Part shown: positions 43,183-54,139 of the stretch, in pieces
Numbering within the stretch: position 1 is the first letter of the stretch
Layout: the number at the start of each line of letters is the position of its first letter
DNA from: Aquipseudomonas alcaligenes NBRC 14159
Lineage (GTDB): Bacteria; Pseudomonadota; Gammaproteobacteria; Pseudomonadales; Pseudomonadaceae
Length of the DNA: 64,000 bases
NCBI RefSeq assembly: GCF_000467105.1
Contig: NZ_BATI01000036.1
Location: 1 to 64,000 of the forward strand
Direction: 5' to 3'
The notes under the pieces: generated by a model
The model's database searches: none
Seen by the model: the letters and a program-made list of their open reading frames with translations, nothing else
Told to the model about the DNA's origin: nothing
Made by a program: the position numbers and the translations under genes

Positions 43183-43646
43183 GTACGAAAGTTGCCTATC
43201 TGCTCATGACGGCTTTAACTCTTAGCGCCTGCGTACCCTACCCGCACTCGGTAACCCGCAACCCGGCCATCGAGGGTCGCGTGTTGTCCGCCGAAACAGG
43301 GCAGGCAGTGGCGGACGCCAGGATTGAGCTGGATATCAGCAGCGACGAGTCCTGGCGCTACGAAACCCGCAGCGATGCCGAAGGCCGTTTCGCCTTCGCC
43401 GAACACCGTGACTATCGCCTGTACGCCCTGCTGGCCGATGGGCCGCAATGCTGGACCACGCTGTCGATCAGCGCCCCCGGTTATCACGCCCGCCGTTGCA
43501 TGTGGACGAGCACCTATTGGTGCTCGTCAGAACCAATGAAGCTGCCGCGTCTGACGTTGCAGCCGGAATACATCGGGTCCCCCGAAGAAGAGACGCCTGA
43601 CAACCTCTGGCGCTGCATCGAATCGGCCAAGGAGCAGGCCCACTAA
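43173..43646 (+). CDS. Lipoprotein with carboxypeptidase-regulatory-like fold
   Basis: A 157-aa protein with a lipobox (LTLSAC). The mature part has EGRVLSAETGQAVADARIELDIS and SDAEGRFAFAEHRDYRLY, typical of the CarboxypepD_reg-like/transthyretin-like beta-sandwich, and several Cys. It overlaps the previous gene by 10 bases, and its TAA shares a base with the tssF ATG, so it is tied by translation to the core operon. GC content returns to the host level early in the gene. It could be a second immunity or accessory protein, or an older resident of the locus. Confidence 0.65.
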   Translation: MSISTKVAYLLMTALTLSACVPYPHSVTRNPAIEGRVLSAETGQAVADARIELDISSDESWRYETRSDAEGRFAFAEHRDYRLYALLADGPQCWTTLSISAPGYHARRCMWTSTYWCSSEPMKLPRLTLQPEYIGSPEEETPDNLWRCIESAKEQAH

Positions 43647-45436
43647 TGTCCTTCAACCACCACTATCAGAGCGAACTCTCCGCCCTGCGCCAACTGGGCA
43701 AGCGCTTCTCCGAGCGCAGCCCGGCGCTGGCGCCGTTCCTCGGCCAGGCCGGGCGTGATCCGGATGTCGAGCGCCTGCTGGAAGGCTTCGCCTTTCTTAC
43801 CGGGCGTCTGCGGCAGAAGCTCGACGACGAACTGCCGGAGCTGACCCATTCGCTGATGCACCTGCTGTGGCCCAACTACATGCGCCCGCTGCCGGCCTTC
43901 AGCATGCTGCAGTTCGACCCGCTCAAGCGCCCCGGCCCGGCCCTTTCGGTGCCGCGCCATACGCCGGTGGAAGCCAAAGCCATCGAAGGCGTGACCTGCC
44001 GCTTCCGCACCGCCTATGCCTCGGAAGTGCTGCCGCTGGCGCTGAACGGCCTGGACTATTCGGTGAAGGGCGACGGCGCGCTGCTCAGCCTGCGCCTGGG
44101 CATGAGCGCCGACGGCCATCTCGGCGAGGTCGGCCTGAGCACCCTGCGCCTGCACCTGGCCGGCGAGCGCTATATCGCCCAACTGCTCTACCTCGGCCTG
44201 TTGCGCCACCTCGGCGGTCTGCAGCTGGTGCTGCTGGATGGCGAGGGCCAGCCGCTGACCGGCGAACAGGGCCTGCCGCTGCCGGCCATCGGCCTGCCAG
44301 CGAACCAGGTCGAGGCGGTCGGTTTCAGCGAAGACCACGCGCTGATCCCCTACCCGCACAACACCTTCCGCGGCTATCGCCACCTGCAGGAATACTTCGC
44401 CTTCCAGGACAAGTTCCTGTTCGTCGAGCTCAAGGGCCTGGACGCGCTGCAGCGCCAGCCGGCCGAGGTGCTGGAACGTGCCCGCGGCCTGGAGCTGCGC
44501 TTCGATATCCGCAAGACCGGCCTGCAGCGCATCCGCCCGACCCTGGATAACGTGCGCCTGTACTGCACGCCGGTGGTCAATCTGTTCGCCCACGACGCCA
44601 TCCCGATCCGCCTGGACGGCAAGCAGGACCAGTACCTGCTGCTGCCGGCCGAACTCGACCCGCAGCACTGCGGGGTGTTCTCGGTGGACCGGGTGACCGG
44701 CTGGAAACCGGGTGGCATGGGCTACGAGGAATACGTGCCGTTCGAGTCGTTCGAGCACGACAGCAGCTTCGACCAACCGCGCGCCCGTCCGCACTACAGC
44801 GTACGCCAGCAGCCGTCGCTGCTCGGCGACGGCCTGGAGACCTGGCTGAGCTTCGGCGCGCGCAACGGCGATGCCCAGGAGACCCTGTCGATCGAGCTGA
44901 CCTGCACCAACCAGAGCCTGGCGCGCCAGCTCAAGCCGGGCGATATCTGCCTACCCAGCGAAGACACCCCGGAGTTCCTCAGCTTCCGCAATATCGGCAC
45001 GGTGACGCCGAGCTATGCGCCGCCACTGCACCGCGACTATCTGTGGAAGCTGATTTCCAACATGTCGCTGAACTACCTGTCGCTGGCCGACGTCGAGGCG
45101 CTCAAGGTCATCCTCGAAACCTACGACCTGCCGCGCCACTACGACCAGCACGCGCTCAAGGTCAGCCAGCGCATGCTCGGCGGCCTGAAGAAGATCGCCC
45201 ACCAGCACGTCGACCGCCTGCATCGCGGCCTGCCGATTCGCGGCGTGCGCACCGAACTGACCATGGACCAGGACGGCTACCTGGGCGAAGGGGACCTGTT
45301 CCTGTTCGCCTCGGTGCTCAATGAATTCTTCGCCCTCTACGCCAGCCTCAACAGCTACCACGAGCTGCGCGTACAGAGCACACAGGGAGAGGTGTACCAA
45401 TGGACGCCGCGCATGGGGCAGCAGCCCCTGCTCTGA
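43646..45436 (+). CDS. tssF: T6SS baseplate protein TssF
   Basis: A 596-aa TssF (hsiG2) baseplate wedge protein. It begins FNHHYQSELSALRQLGKRFSERSPALAPFLGQAGRDPDVERLLEGFAFLTGRLRQKLDDELPELTHSL-type sequence, shown here in part, and contains LLWPNYMRPLPAFSMLQF. The last 37 bases overlap tssG. The start codon overlaps the accessory lipoprotein stop, showing that the cargo genes were inserted without breaking coupling. Confidence 0.95.
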   Translation: MSFNHHYQSELSALRQLGKRFSERSPALAPFLGQAGRDPDVERLLEGFAFLTGRLRQKLDDELPELTHSLMHLLWPNYMRPLPAFSMLQFDPLKRPGPALSVPRHTPVEAKAIEGVTCRFRTAYASEVLPLALNGLDYSVKGDGALLSLRLGMSADGHLGEVGLSTLRLHLAGERYIAQLLYLGLLRHLGGLQLVLLDGEGQPLTGEQGLPLPAIGLPANQVEAVGFSEDHALIPYPHNTFRGYRHLQEYFAFQDKFLFVELKGLDALQRQPAEVLERARGLELRFDIRKTGLQRIRPTLDNVRLYCTPVVNLFAHDAIPIRLDGKQDQYLLLPAELDPQHCGVFSVDRVTGWKPGGMGYEEYVPFESFEHDSSFDQPRARPHYSVRQQPSLLGDGLETWLSFGARNGDAQETLSIELTCTNQSLARQLKPGDICLPSEDTPEFLSFRNIGTVTPSYAPPLHRDYLWKLISNMSLNYLSLADVEALKVILETYDLPRHYDQHALKVSQRMLGGLKKIAHQHVDRLHRGLPIRGVRTELTMDQDGYLGEGDLFLFASVLNEFFALYASLNSYHELRVQSTQGEVYQWTPRMGQQPLL

Positions 45437-46407
45437 GCAAACTCAGCTCCGGCATCCGCGAGTACAGCCTGTTCCAGGGCGTGCTGCGGGTGCTGGACCG
45501 CCTGCGCGCCGCCCATCCCGAGCTGGATGAGGAGGCGCTGTACGAGCGCCTGGAATTCCAGGCCAACCCCAGCCTGGGCTTCCCCGGCAGCGACACCGAT
45601 CGCCTGGAGTTCTTCGAGGAGCACGGCGAGCTGCGCGCGCGCCTGCGCATCAACCTGGTCGGCCTGTTCGGCGCCGGCTCGCCACTGCCGGCGTTCTACA
45701 GCGAGCAGGCCCTGGGCGACGGCCCGGACGGCAACACCACCCGAGACTTCCTCGACCTGTTCAACGATCGCCTGCAGCGCCTGCTCCTGCCGATCTGGCG
45801 CAAGTACCGCTACTACGCGCACTACGAAAGCGGCGCCCGTGACCTGTTCTCCGCGCGCCTGTTCGCCCTGATCGGCCTCGGCGGCGAGCGCCTGCGCGCC
45901 GCCGAGGACCTCAACTGGCGGCGCCTGCTGCCCTACCTCGGCCTGCTCAGCCTGCGCGCCCACTCGGCGGCGCTGGTCGAGTCGGTGCTGCGTTACTACT
46001 TCAAGCACGCCGACCTGCGCATCGAGCAGTGCGTCGAGCGCCGCGTCGAGATCATCGCCGAGCAGCGCAACCGCCTCGGCCTGGCCAACAGCCAGCTGGG
46101 CGAAAGCCTGGTGCTGGGCGACTCGGTGCGCGACCGCGGCGGCAAGTTCCGCATCCATATCCGCCAGCTGAGCTGGGCGCGCTTCCACGAATTCCTGCCG
46201 ATCGGCAACGGCTACCAGCCGCTCTGCGCGCTGGTGCGCTTCACCCTGCGCGACCCGCTCGACTACGACATCCGCCTGGCCCTGCGCCACGAGGAAATCC
46301 GCGAGCTGCGCATCGGCGCGGACAACGTCTGCCACCTCGGCTGGACCTCCTGGCTCGGCCACGAACAGGCCGATGGTGTGGTCACCATCGGCAGCAAGAC
46401 TCATTAA
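45400..46407 (+). CDS. tssG: T6SS baseplate protein TssG
   Basis: A 335-aa TssG (hsiH2). It has LFQGVLRVLDRLRAAHPEL, LEFQANPSLGFPGSDTDRLEF, NLVGLFGAGSPLPAFYSEQ and FLDLFNDRLQRLLLPIWRKYRYY, diagnostic of the family. It overlaps the end of tssF by 37 bases; the ATG at 45400 follows GGGAGAGG. TssG and TssF form the baseplate wedge with TssE and TssK. Confidence 0.95.
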   Translation: MDAAHGAAAPALSKLSSGIREYSLFQGVLRVLDRLRAAHPELDEEALYERLEFQANPSLGFPGSDTDRLEFFEEHGELRARLRINLVGLFGAGSPLPAFYSEQALGDGPDGNTTRDFLDLFNDRLQRLLLPIWRKYRYYAHYESGARDLFSARLFALIGLGGERLRAAEDLNWRRLLPYLGLLSLRAHSAALVESVLRYYFKHADLRIEQCVERRVEIIAEQRNRLGLANSQLGESLVLGDSVRDRGGKFRIHIRQLSWARFHEFLPIGNGYQPLCALVRFTLRDPLDYDIRLALRHEEIRELRIGADNVCHLGWTSWLGHEQADGVVTIGSKTH

Positions 46408-46419
46408 AGGACTGATGAA

Positions 46420-48982
46420 ATGATCAACGTCGACCTTCAACAGCTGGTCCAGGCACTGGACGCCGAGACCCGCCGCGAACTGGAAGCCGCCGCCGAACGC
46501 TGCCTGCAGCGCGGTGGCAGCAAGATCCTGGTCGAAGACCTGCTGCTCGGCCTGCTGGAACGTCGCGACGGCCTGCTGGCCCGCGCCCTGCAGGACGCCG
46601 AGGTGGACGCCGGCGAGCTGGCCGCCACCCTGCAGCCACGCGGCGAGGCCAGCGAATCGCGCAACCCGGTGTTCTCCGCCGAGCTGGTGCAGTGGCTGCA
46701 GGACGCCCTGCTGGTGGCCAATCTGGAACTGGGCCAGAGCCAGATCGAACAGGCCGCACTGCTCCTCGCCCTGTTGCGCAATCCGCTGCGCTACGCCGGC
46801 AGCCGCTACCAGCCGCTGCTGGCGAAGATCGACGCCGAGCGCCTGCGCGACTTCGCCTTGAGCCAGCAACAGCCGAGCACGTCCGGCAAACCGGCCGCAG
46901 CCGGCGAATCCAACCTGCAGCGCTTTACCCACAACTTCACCCAGCGCGCCCGCGACGGCAAGCTCGACCCGGTGCTGTGCCGCGACGACGCGATCCGCCA
47001 GATGATCGACATCCTCGCCCGGCGGCGGAAGAACAACCCGATCGTGGTCGGCGAGGCCGGCGTGGGCAAGAGCGCGCTGGTCGAGGGCCTGGCCCTGCGC
47101 ATCGCCGCCGGCGAAGTGCCGGACGTGCTGCGCGGCGTCGAGCTGTTCGGCCTGGACATGGGCCTGCTGCAGGCCGGCGCCAGCGTCAAAGGCGAGTTCG
47201 AGCGCCGCCTGCAGGGGGTGATCGACGAGGTGAAGGGTGCGGCCAAGCCGACCGTCCTGTTTATCGACGAAGCCCACACCCTGATCGGCGCCGGTGCCCA
47301 GGCCGGTGGCTCGGATGCCGCCAACCTGCTCAAGCCGGCCCTGGCTCGCGGCGAGCTGCGTACCATCGCCGCCACCACCTGGAGCGAATACAAGAAGTAC
47401 TTCGAGAAGGACCCGGCCCTGGCCCGGCGCTTCCAGCCGGTGCAGCTGCACGAGCCGACCGTGAGCGAAGCGGTGACCATCCTGCGTGGCCTGGCCCCGA
47501 TCTATGAAAAGAGCCACGGCATCTACCTGCGCGACGACGCGGTGGTGGCCGCCGCCGAGCTGTCCGCGCGCTACCTGGCCGGGCGCCAGCTGCCGGACAA
47601 GGCGGTCGACGTGCTGGATACCGCCTGCGCCCGCGTGCGCATCAGCCTGGCAGCCGCGCCGCAAGCGCTGGAGCGCCTGCGCGGTGAGCTGGCCGAAGGC
47701 GAGCGCCAGTCGCTGGCCCTGCGCCGCGACCTGGACGCCGGCCTGGCGGTGGACGAAGCCGCCCTGGCCGCGCTGGAACAGCGTTTGGTCGAGGCCGCGG
47801 AAGAACTGCAGCAGATCGAAGCGCGCTGGAGCGAACAGCGCCAGCTGGCCGAGCGCCTGCTCGACTTGCGCCAGCACTGCGCCCAGGCCCGCGCCGACGG
47901 CAGCGAGGAGCTGGCCACGCTGGAAAGCCAATTGCGTGAGCTGCAGGCCGAGCTGGCCAGGGCTCAGAGTGAGGAGCGCCTGGTCAGCTTCGAAGTCTGC
48001 CCGCGCCTGGTGGCCGAAGTGATCAGCCACTGGACCGGCGTGCCGCTGAGCCAGCTGGCGCGCGAACACAACGCCAAGGTGGCCAGCTTCGCCAACGACC
48101 TGCGCGCCCGCGTGCGCGGCCAGGAGCAGGCGGTGCAGGTGCTGGACCGCGCCATGCGCGCCGCCGCCGCCGGACTGAACAAGGACGACGCACCGGCCGG
48201 CGTGTTCCTCCTGGTCGGCCCCAGCGGCGTCGGCAAGACCGAGACCGCCCTGGCCCTGGCCGACCTGCTGTACGGCGGCGAGCGCTTCCTCACCACCATC
48301 AACATGTCCGAGTTCCAGGAGAAGCACACGGTCTCGCGGCTGATTGGCGCGCCGCCCGGCTACGTCGGCTACGGCGAGGGCGGCATGCTCACCGAGGCGG
48401 TGCGGCAGAAGCCCTACTCGGTGATCCTCCTCGACGAGGTGGAGAAGGCTGACCCGGACGTGATGAACGTCTTCTACCAGATCTTCGACAAGGGCGTGGC
48501 CAACGACGGCGAAGGCCGCGAGATCAACTTCCGCAACTGCCTGATCCTGCTCACCTCCAACCTGGCCAGCGAACGTATCGAGGCACTCTGCGCGAACGAA
48601 CAGCGGCCGCCGGTGGAGCAGCTGGAAGAGGCGATTCGCCCGAGCCTCAGCCGCCACTTCAAGCCGGCCCTGCTGGCGCGCATGCGCGTGGTGCCCTACT
48701 ACCCGGTGGCCGGCAGCGTGTTGCGCGAGCTGATCGAGCTCAAGCTGCAACGCCTGGCCCAGCGCCTGGACAAGCGCCGCCTGCAGTTCAGCCACAGCCC
48801 GGCGCTGCTCGAGCACCTGGCCGAGCGCTGCGCCAGCGGCGAGAGCGGCGCGCGGCTGATCGACCAGCTGCTGGAGCAGAGCCTGCTGCCGCGCATCGCC
48901 GACCGCCTGCTGGACGCCATGGCCAGCGGCGAGCCGATTACCCGCGTACACGCCACCCTGGACGGTGAAGGAGCACTGGCCT

Positions 48983-48996
<14 letters not shown>
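46420..48996 (+). CDS. tssH: T6SS sheath-disassembly ATPase TssH/ClpV
   Basis: An 858-aa ClpB-like AAA+ ATPase that recycles contracted sheath. The N-domain (1-150) is of the ClpV type. AAA1 has Walker A GEAGVGKSAL (211-220) and Walker B FIDEAHTL; the middle helical region spans about 410-520; AAA2 has GPSGVGKTET (near 600) and LLDEVEKADPDV. Both nucleotide sites look complete. It corresponds to clpV2 (PA1662). The sigma-54 activator gene begins before its stop. Confidence 0.95.
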
Positions 48997-50524
<1,528 letters not shown>

Positions 50525-50536
50525 GGAAGAACGACC

Positions 50537-50893
50537 ATGAAGGCCAAAGACATTCTGTTTCTGCTGACCCTGGAGCCGCTGGTTTCCAGCGGCCGCATCG
50601 GGCGCCTCAAGTACCTGCTGCTCTCGATATGGAGCTGGTTTTCGTTCGCTCCGCTTGTTGTTGTCGACCAGCTTCCCTTCTCCTGGGCAGACGCTGCTTG
50701 CGATGTGTTCGCCGCTCTTGGCTTGTTCTATGTCTTTGCCGCCCACCTCTGTCTCGGGATCCGCCGCCTGCATGACATGGGCTTCAACGGCGCAATGATC
50801 TTGATAACCGCACTCTGGCCTCTGCTAGTGAGCTGGCCCGGACAAGACCGTGAGAACGAATACGGGCCGCAACCAAGGTCAGTGATCGCTTGA
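50537..50893 (+). CDS. DUF805-like inner-membrane protein (orfX)
   Basis: A 118-aa protein with about three hydrophobic helices. The C-terminal RRLHDMGFNGAMILI and ENEYGPQP segments are DUF805 marks. It lies where HSI-II has orfX (PA1664). DUF805 proteins are small membrane proteins of unknown role. The coding sequence is somewhat less GC-rich than its neighbours. The start has AAGGA upstream. It may be accessory to the membrane complex or merely carried in the operon. Confidence 0.75.
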   Translation: MKAKDILFLLTLEPLVSSGRIGRLKYLLLSIWSWFSFAPLVVVDQLPFSWADAACDVFAALGLFYVFAAHLCLGIRRLHDMGFNGAMILITALWPLLVSWPGQDRENEYGPQPRSVIA

Positions 50894-50931
50894 GTCCAGA
50901 AACTTCATTAACCGCCCGTGGAGAACCCGCG

Positions 50932-51069
50932 ATGTCCCACCGCCTTCTGACCGCCACCCTGCTCGCCGCCCTGCTCGGCCTCGCCGGCTGCAACGGCAAC
51001 TACAAGTCCAGCGACGACGAGTACCGCCCGCTGGGCGATCCGCACGCGCAGCAGCAGCGCGACGACTGA
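50932..51069 (+). CDS. 45-aa lipoprotein in the T6SS operon
   Basis: A very small gene: ATG at 50932 behind GTGGAGAAC, TGA ending at 51069. The translation has a signal peptide with lipobox LAGC (MSHRLLTATLLAALLGLAGC), then only 25 mature residues, mostly polar and acidic. Asn after the Cys would favour outer-membrane sorting. It fills the gap between orfX and fha. It is separate from the larger TssJ lipoprotein at 52332. Function is unknown. Confidence 0.7.
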   Translation: MSHRLLTATLLAALLGLAGCNGNYKSSDDEYRPLGDPHAQQQRDD

Positions 51070-51087
51070 CCCCAAGGAGCCCCTACC

Positions 51088-52311
51088 ATGGAACTGGTAT
51101 TCGACATCGTCAGCGCCCAGCAATACGCCCCGGGTCTGCTGACCAGCAAGAGCTTCAAGAAGGCCGGCGGCGTGATCGGTCGCGGCGAGGACTGCGACTG
51201 GGCCATCCCGGACAGCAAGCGCATCCTCTCCGGGCGCCACGCCCAGGTCAGCTACGTCGACGGGCACTTCTACCTGACCGACACCAGCAGCAATGGCGTG
51301 ACCCTCAAGGACAGCGGCGCCCGCCTGCCCAAGGGCGAGCCGCAGCGCATCGAGCACGGCAGCGTCTACTGCCTCGGCGAACTGGAGATCCGCGCCCGCG
51401 TGCTGCAGGACCCGGCGCAGTTCGAGGACAGCATCGGCCAGGTGCAGCACGCCGGCAGCATCATCCCCGACGACGCCTTCCTCGACCTCGACCCGATCGC
51501 CGCCCTGCAGCAGCGCCCGCGTGGCTACAGCCAGCTGGACGAGTTCGCCGGTCTGGTACAGGCCCCGGAAGAGGAGCAGGCGCGCACCCAGTACGCGCGC
51601 ATCGACATGGAAAGCCTGCTGCTGCCCGAGCTGGTAGCCGAGGCCACGCCGGAGCCGGTCGTGACACCGCGCCCGCAGCCGCGCGCCATGCCCATTCCAG
51701 TCGCCGAGCCGCTGGCCGAAGGTTTCTGGCAGCGCTTCGGCGACGCCCTCGGGGTGAAACTCGATGACCTCGACGCCGAGGCCCGCGAGGCCCTGGCCGT
51801 GCAGGCCGCGCGCCTGCTCAAGCAGAGCGTGGCCGGCCTGCAGCAGAGCCTGCGCACCCGCAGCGAGCTGAAGAACGAGCTGCGCCTGGCCCTGACCACC
51901 GTGCAGAGCGCCGGCAACAACCCGCTCAAGCAGGTCGGCGATGCCGGCGAGGCGCTGAGCGCCCTGCTGCGCGGCAACAAGCCCGGCGCGCTGCCGGCCG
52001 AGCAGGCCGTGGGTCGCGCCTACCGCGACCTGCAGGCGCACCAGGTGGCGCTGTATGCCGCCAGCCGCACGGCGGTGCAGGGCCTGTTCGAGCAGTTTGC
52101 GCCGGAGCAGCTGTGCCTGCGTTTCGAGCAGGAACGCAAGCCGCTGCTGGCCACCTCGGGCAGCCGCTGGCGCGCCTACCAGCGCCACTTCCGCGCGCTG
52201 CAGAAGGACGACGACTGGAGCCAGCGCCTGTTCGCCCGTGACTTCGCCAAGACCTACGAAGAGCAGGTACGCCTGATCGCCACCCTCAACACCGATTACC
52301 AGCCTTCCTGA
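51088..52311 (+). CDS. tagH: T6SS FHA-domain protein TagH/Fha
   Basis: A 407-aa protein. The N-terminal FHA domain (about 20-95) has GRGEDCDWAIPDSKRILSGRHAQVSY and TDTSSNGVTL, binding phosphothreonine. A Pro-rich linker and the TagH C-terminal domain (about 210-400; FWQRFGDALGV, FGQLFAEDFARAYEEQ-like FARDFAKTYEEQ) follow. It is fha2 (PA1665) by order and is the expected substrate of the kinase at 59262. Phosphorylated Fha promotes T6SS assembly; the phosphatase at 58534 reverses it. Confidence 0.93.
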   Translation: MELVFDIVSAQQYAPGLLTSKSFKKAGGVIGRGEDCDWAIPDSKRILSGRHAQVSYVDGHFYLTDTSSNGVTLKDSGARLPKGEPQRIEHGSVYCLGELEIRARVLQDPAQFEDSIGQVQHAGSIIPDDAFLDLDPIAALQQRPRGYSQLDEFAGLVQAPEEEQARTQYARIDMESLLLPELVAEATPEPVVTPRPQPRAMPIPVAEPLAEGFWQRFGDALGVKLDDLDAEAREALAVQAARLLKQSVAGLQQSLRTRSELKNELRLALTTVQSAGNNPLKQVGDAGEALSALLRGNKPGALPAEQAVGRAYRDLQAHQVALYAASRTAVQGLFEQFAPEQLCLRFEQERKPLLATSGSRWRAYQRHFRALQKDDDWSQRLFARDFAKTYEEQVRLIATLNTDYQPS

Positions 52312-52331
52312 AGAAGCAAAGGATGAATGCC

Positions 52332-52802
52332 ATGCGCCGTCTTATCAGCCTGAGCCTGTTGTCTCTGTTCACCGCCCTGGGTGGCTGCGCCAGCCTGTCG
52401 CCCTACTCCGACACCACCAAGCTCGACCTCAAGCTGCAGGCCAGCGAAGAGCTCAACCCGGACCTGCGCGGCCGCCCGTCGCCGATCGTGGTGCGCCTGC
52501 TGGAGCTGAAGAACCCCTCGTCGTTCAACAACGCCGACTTCTTCTCCCTATACCAGCGGCCCAAGGAATCGCTGATGCCCGACCTGGTCAGCTTCGAGGA
52601 AATGGAAGTGCGCCCCGGCGAGGCGCGCGAGCTGAAACTCTCGGTACAACCGGGCAGCCGCTACGTCGGCGTGGTCGCGGCCTACCGCGACCTGCCGGAA
52701 GCCAACTGGCGCTACGTCGTCAGCCTGGAAGAGGGCGAGATCAACCAGGCCGGCGTGATGCTCGGCGAACGCGGCCTCGAACCGCTCAAGCAAGAGGACT
52801 GA
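52332..52802 (+). CDS. tssJ: T6SS outer-membrane lipoprotein TssJ
   Basis: A 156-aa TssJ (SciN/lip2) lipoprotein that anchors the TssL-TssM complex to the outer membrane. The signal ends in a lipobox (LGGC), followed by KLDLKLQASEELNPDLRGRPSPIVVRLLELK and FSLYQRPKESL, the family pattern. The ATG at 52332 has AAGGA 8 bases upstream; an ATG at 52323 lies too near that site. Confidence 0.93.
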   Translation: MRRLISLSLLSLFTALGGCASLSPYSDTTKLDLKLQASEELNPDLRGRPSPIVVRLLELKNPSSFNNADFFSLYQRPKESLMPDLVSFEEMEVRPGEARELKLSVQPGSRYVGVVAAYRDLPEANWRYVVSLEEGEINQAGVMLGERGLEPLKQED

Positions 52803-52805
52803 GCA

Positions 52806-54137
52806 ATGGAAATGCTCAAGGTTGTCTGGCAGGAAGGGATGCTCCTGCGCCCACAGCACTTCCAGCAGAACGATCGCTACTTCGAGCACCAGCTCAAGTC
52901 GCGCTCGCGCCTGCAGGACATCTATCCCTGGGGCTTCTTCAGCCTGGAGATCGACCGCCAGTTCCTCGGCATGGGCAAGCTGGTGCTCAGCCAGGCCAGC
53001 GGCGTGCTGCCCGATGGCAGCCTGTTCGAGCTGGACGCCAGCCGCGACCCGCTGGCCCTGGACGTGCCGCCGAATACCGCGGCCACCCCGGTGTACCTGG
53101 CCCTGCCGCTGGTCACCGGCAACCATATCGAGAGCCGCCGCGCCGAGCAGCAGGACGTGCTGGCGCGCTACCGCGCCCATGAACTGGAAGTGGCCGACTC
53201 CAACGCCGGCGACGTCACCGTCAGCCAGGTCAGCTGCGGCCGCCCGGACTTCCGCCTGCTGCTCGGCGAGCAGCAGAACGACCAGGCCTTCGTGAAACTG
53301 AAGGTGGCGGAAATCTTCGACACCAGCCCGGACGGGGTGATCAGCCTCGACCCGGAATTCAGCCCGACCTTCCTGCACACCCAGGCCTCCAGCTACCTGC
53401 TGTCCTGCCTCAAGGAAGTGATCAGCCTGCTCGGCCACCGCGGCGACATCCTCGCCGAACGGGTGCGCGCCGCCGGCAAGCTGGGCAATACCGAAGTCGG
53501 CGATTTCCTCATGCTGCAGCTGGTCAACCGCTACGAGCCACAGCTGCGCCACTACCTCAGCCTGGAGCAGATGCACCCGGAGCTGCTGTACCGCGAGCTG
53601 GTCGGCCTGCTCGGCGAGCTGGCCACCTTCGCCGCCGACCACAAGCGCCCGCGCCTGGACGGCCGCTACCTGCACAACGACCAGGCCGGCAGCTTCCGCA
53701 AGCTGATGGAGGCGTTGCGCCAGGTGCTGTCCATGGTGCTGGAACAGCACGCCATCGAGCTGCCGCTTCAGCAGCGCCAGTACGGCATCCAGGTCTCGCC
53801 GCTGCAGGATCACAAGCTGCTCGGCAGCGCCACCTTCATCCTCGCCGCCAATGCCCAGTGCGAATCCGAGGAGCTGCGCAAGCGTCTGCCAGCGCACCTG
53901 AAGATCGGCGCCGTGGAGCGCATCCGCCAGCTGGTCAACCTGCACCTGCCGGGGATCAAGGTGAAACCGCTGCCGGTGGCACCGCGGCAGATTCCGTTTC
54001 ACGCCGGCAAGACCTACTTCGCCCTGGAGTTCAGCGCCGAGGAACTGGCGCAGCTGGAAAGCTCCGGCGGCTTTGCCTTCCACGTGTCCGGCGACTTCGC
54101 CGGGCTTGAACTGAAATTCTGGGCGATCAGGAGCTGA
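52806..54137 (+). CDS. tssK: T6SS baseplate protein TssK
   Basis: A 443-aa TssK (hsiJ2). The start KVVWQEGMLLRPQHFQQNDRYFE is the family signature, with FPLAWFVG-type core motifs replaced by the usual TssK variants and KPLPVAPRQIPFHAGKTYFALE near the C-terminus. TssK joins the baseplate to the membrane complex. It begins 3 bp after tssJ and is followed 2 bp later by tssL. Confidence 0.95.
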   Translation: MEMLKVVWQEGMLLRPQHFQQNDRYFEHQLKSRSRLQDIYPWGFFSLEIDRQFLGMGKLVLSQASGVLPDGSLFELDASRDPLALDVPPNTAATPVYLALPLVTGNHIESRRAEQQDVLARYRAHELEVADSNAGDVTVSQVSCGRPDFRLLLGEQQNDQAFVKLKVAEIFDTSPDGVISLDPEFSPTFLHTQASSYLLSCLKEVISLLGHRGDILAERVRAAGKLGNTEVGDFLMLQLVNRYEPQLRHYLSLEQMHPELLYRELVGLLGELATFAADHKRPRLDGRYLHNDQAGSFRKLMEALRQVLSMVLEQHAIELPLQQRQYGIQVSPLQDHKLLGSATFILAANAQCESEELRKRLPAHLKIGAVERIRQLVNLHLPGIKVKPLPVAPRQIPFHAGKTYFALEFSAEELAQLESSGGFAFHVSGDFAGLELKFWAIRS

Positions 54138-54139
54138 AC

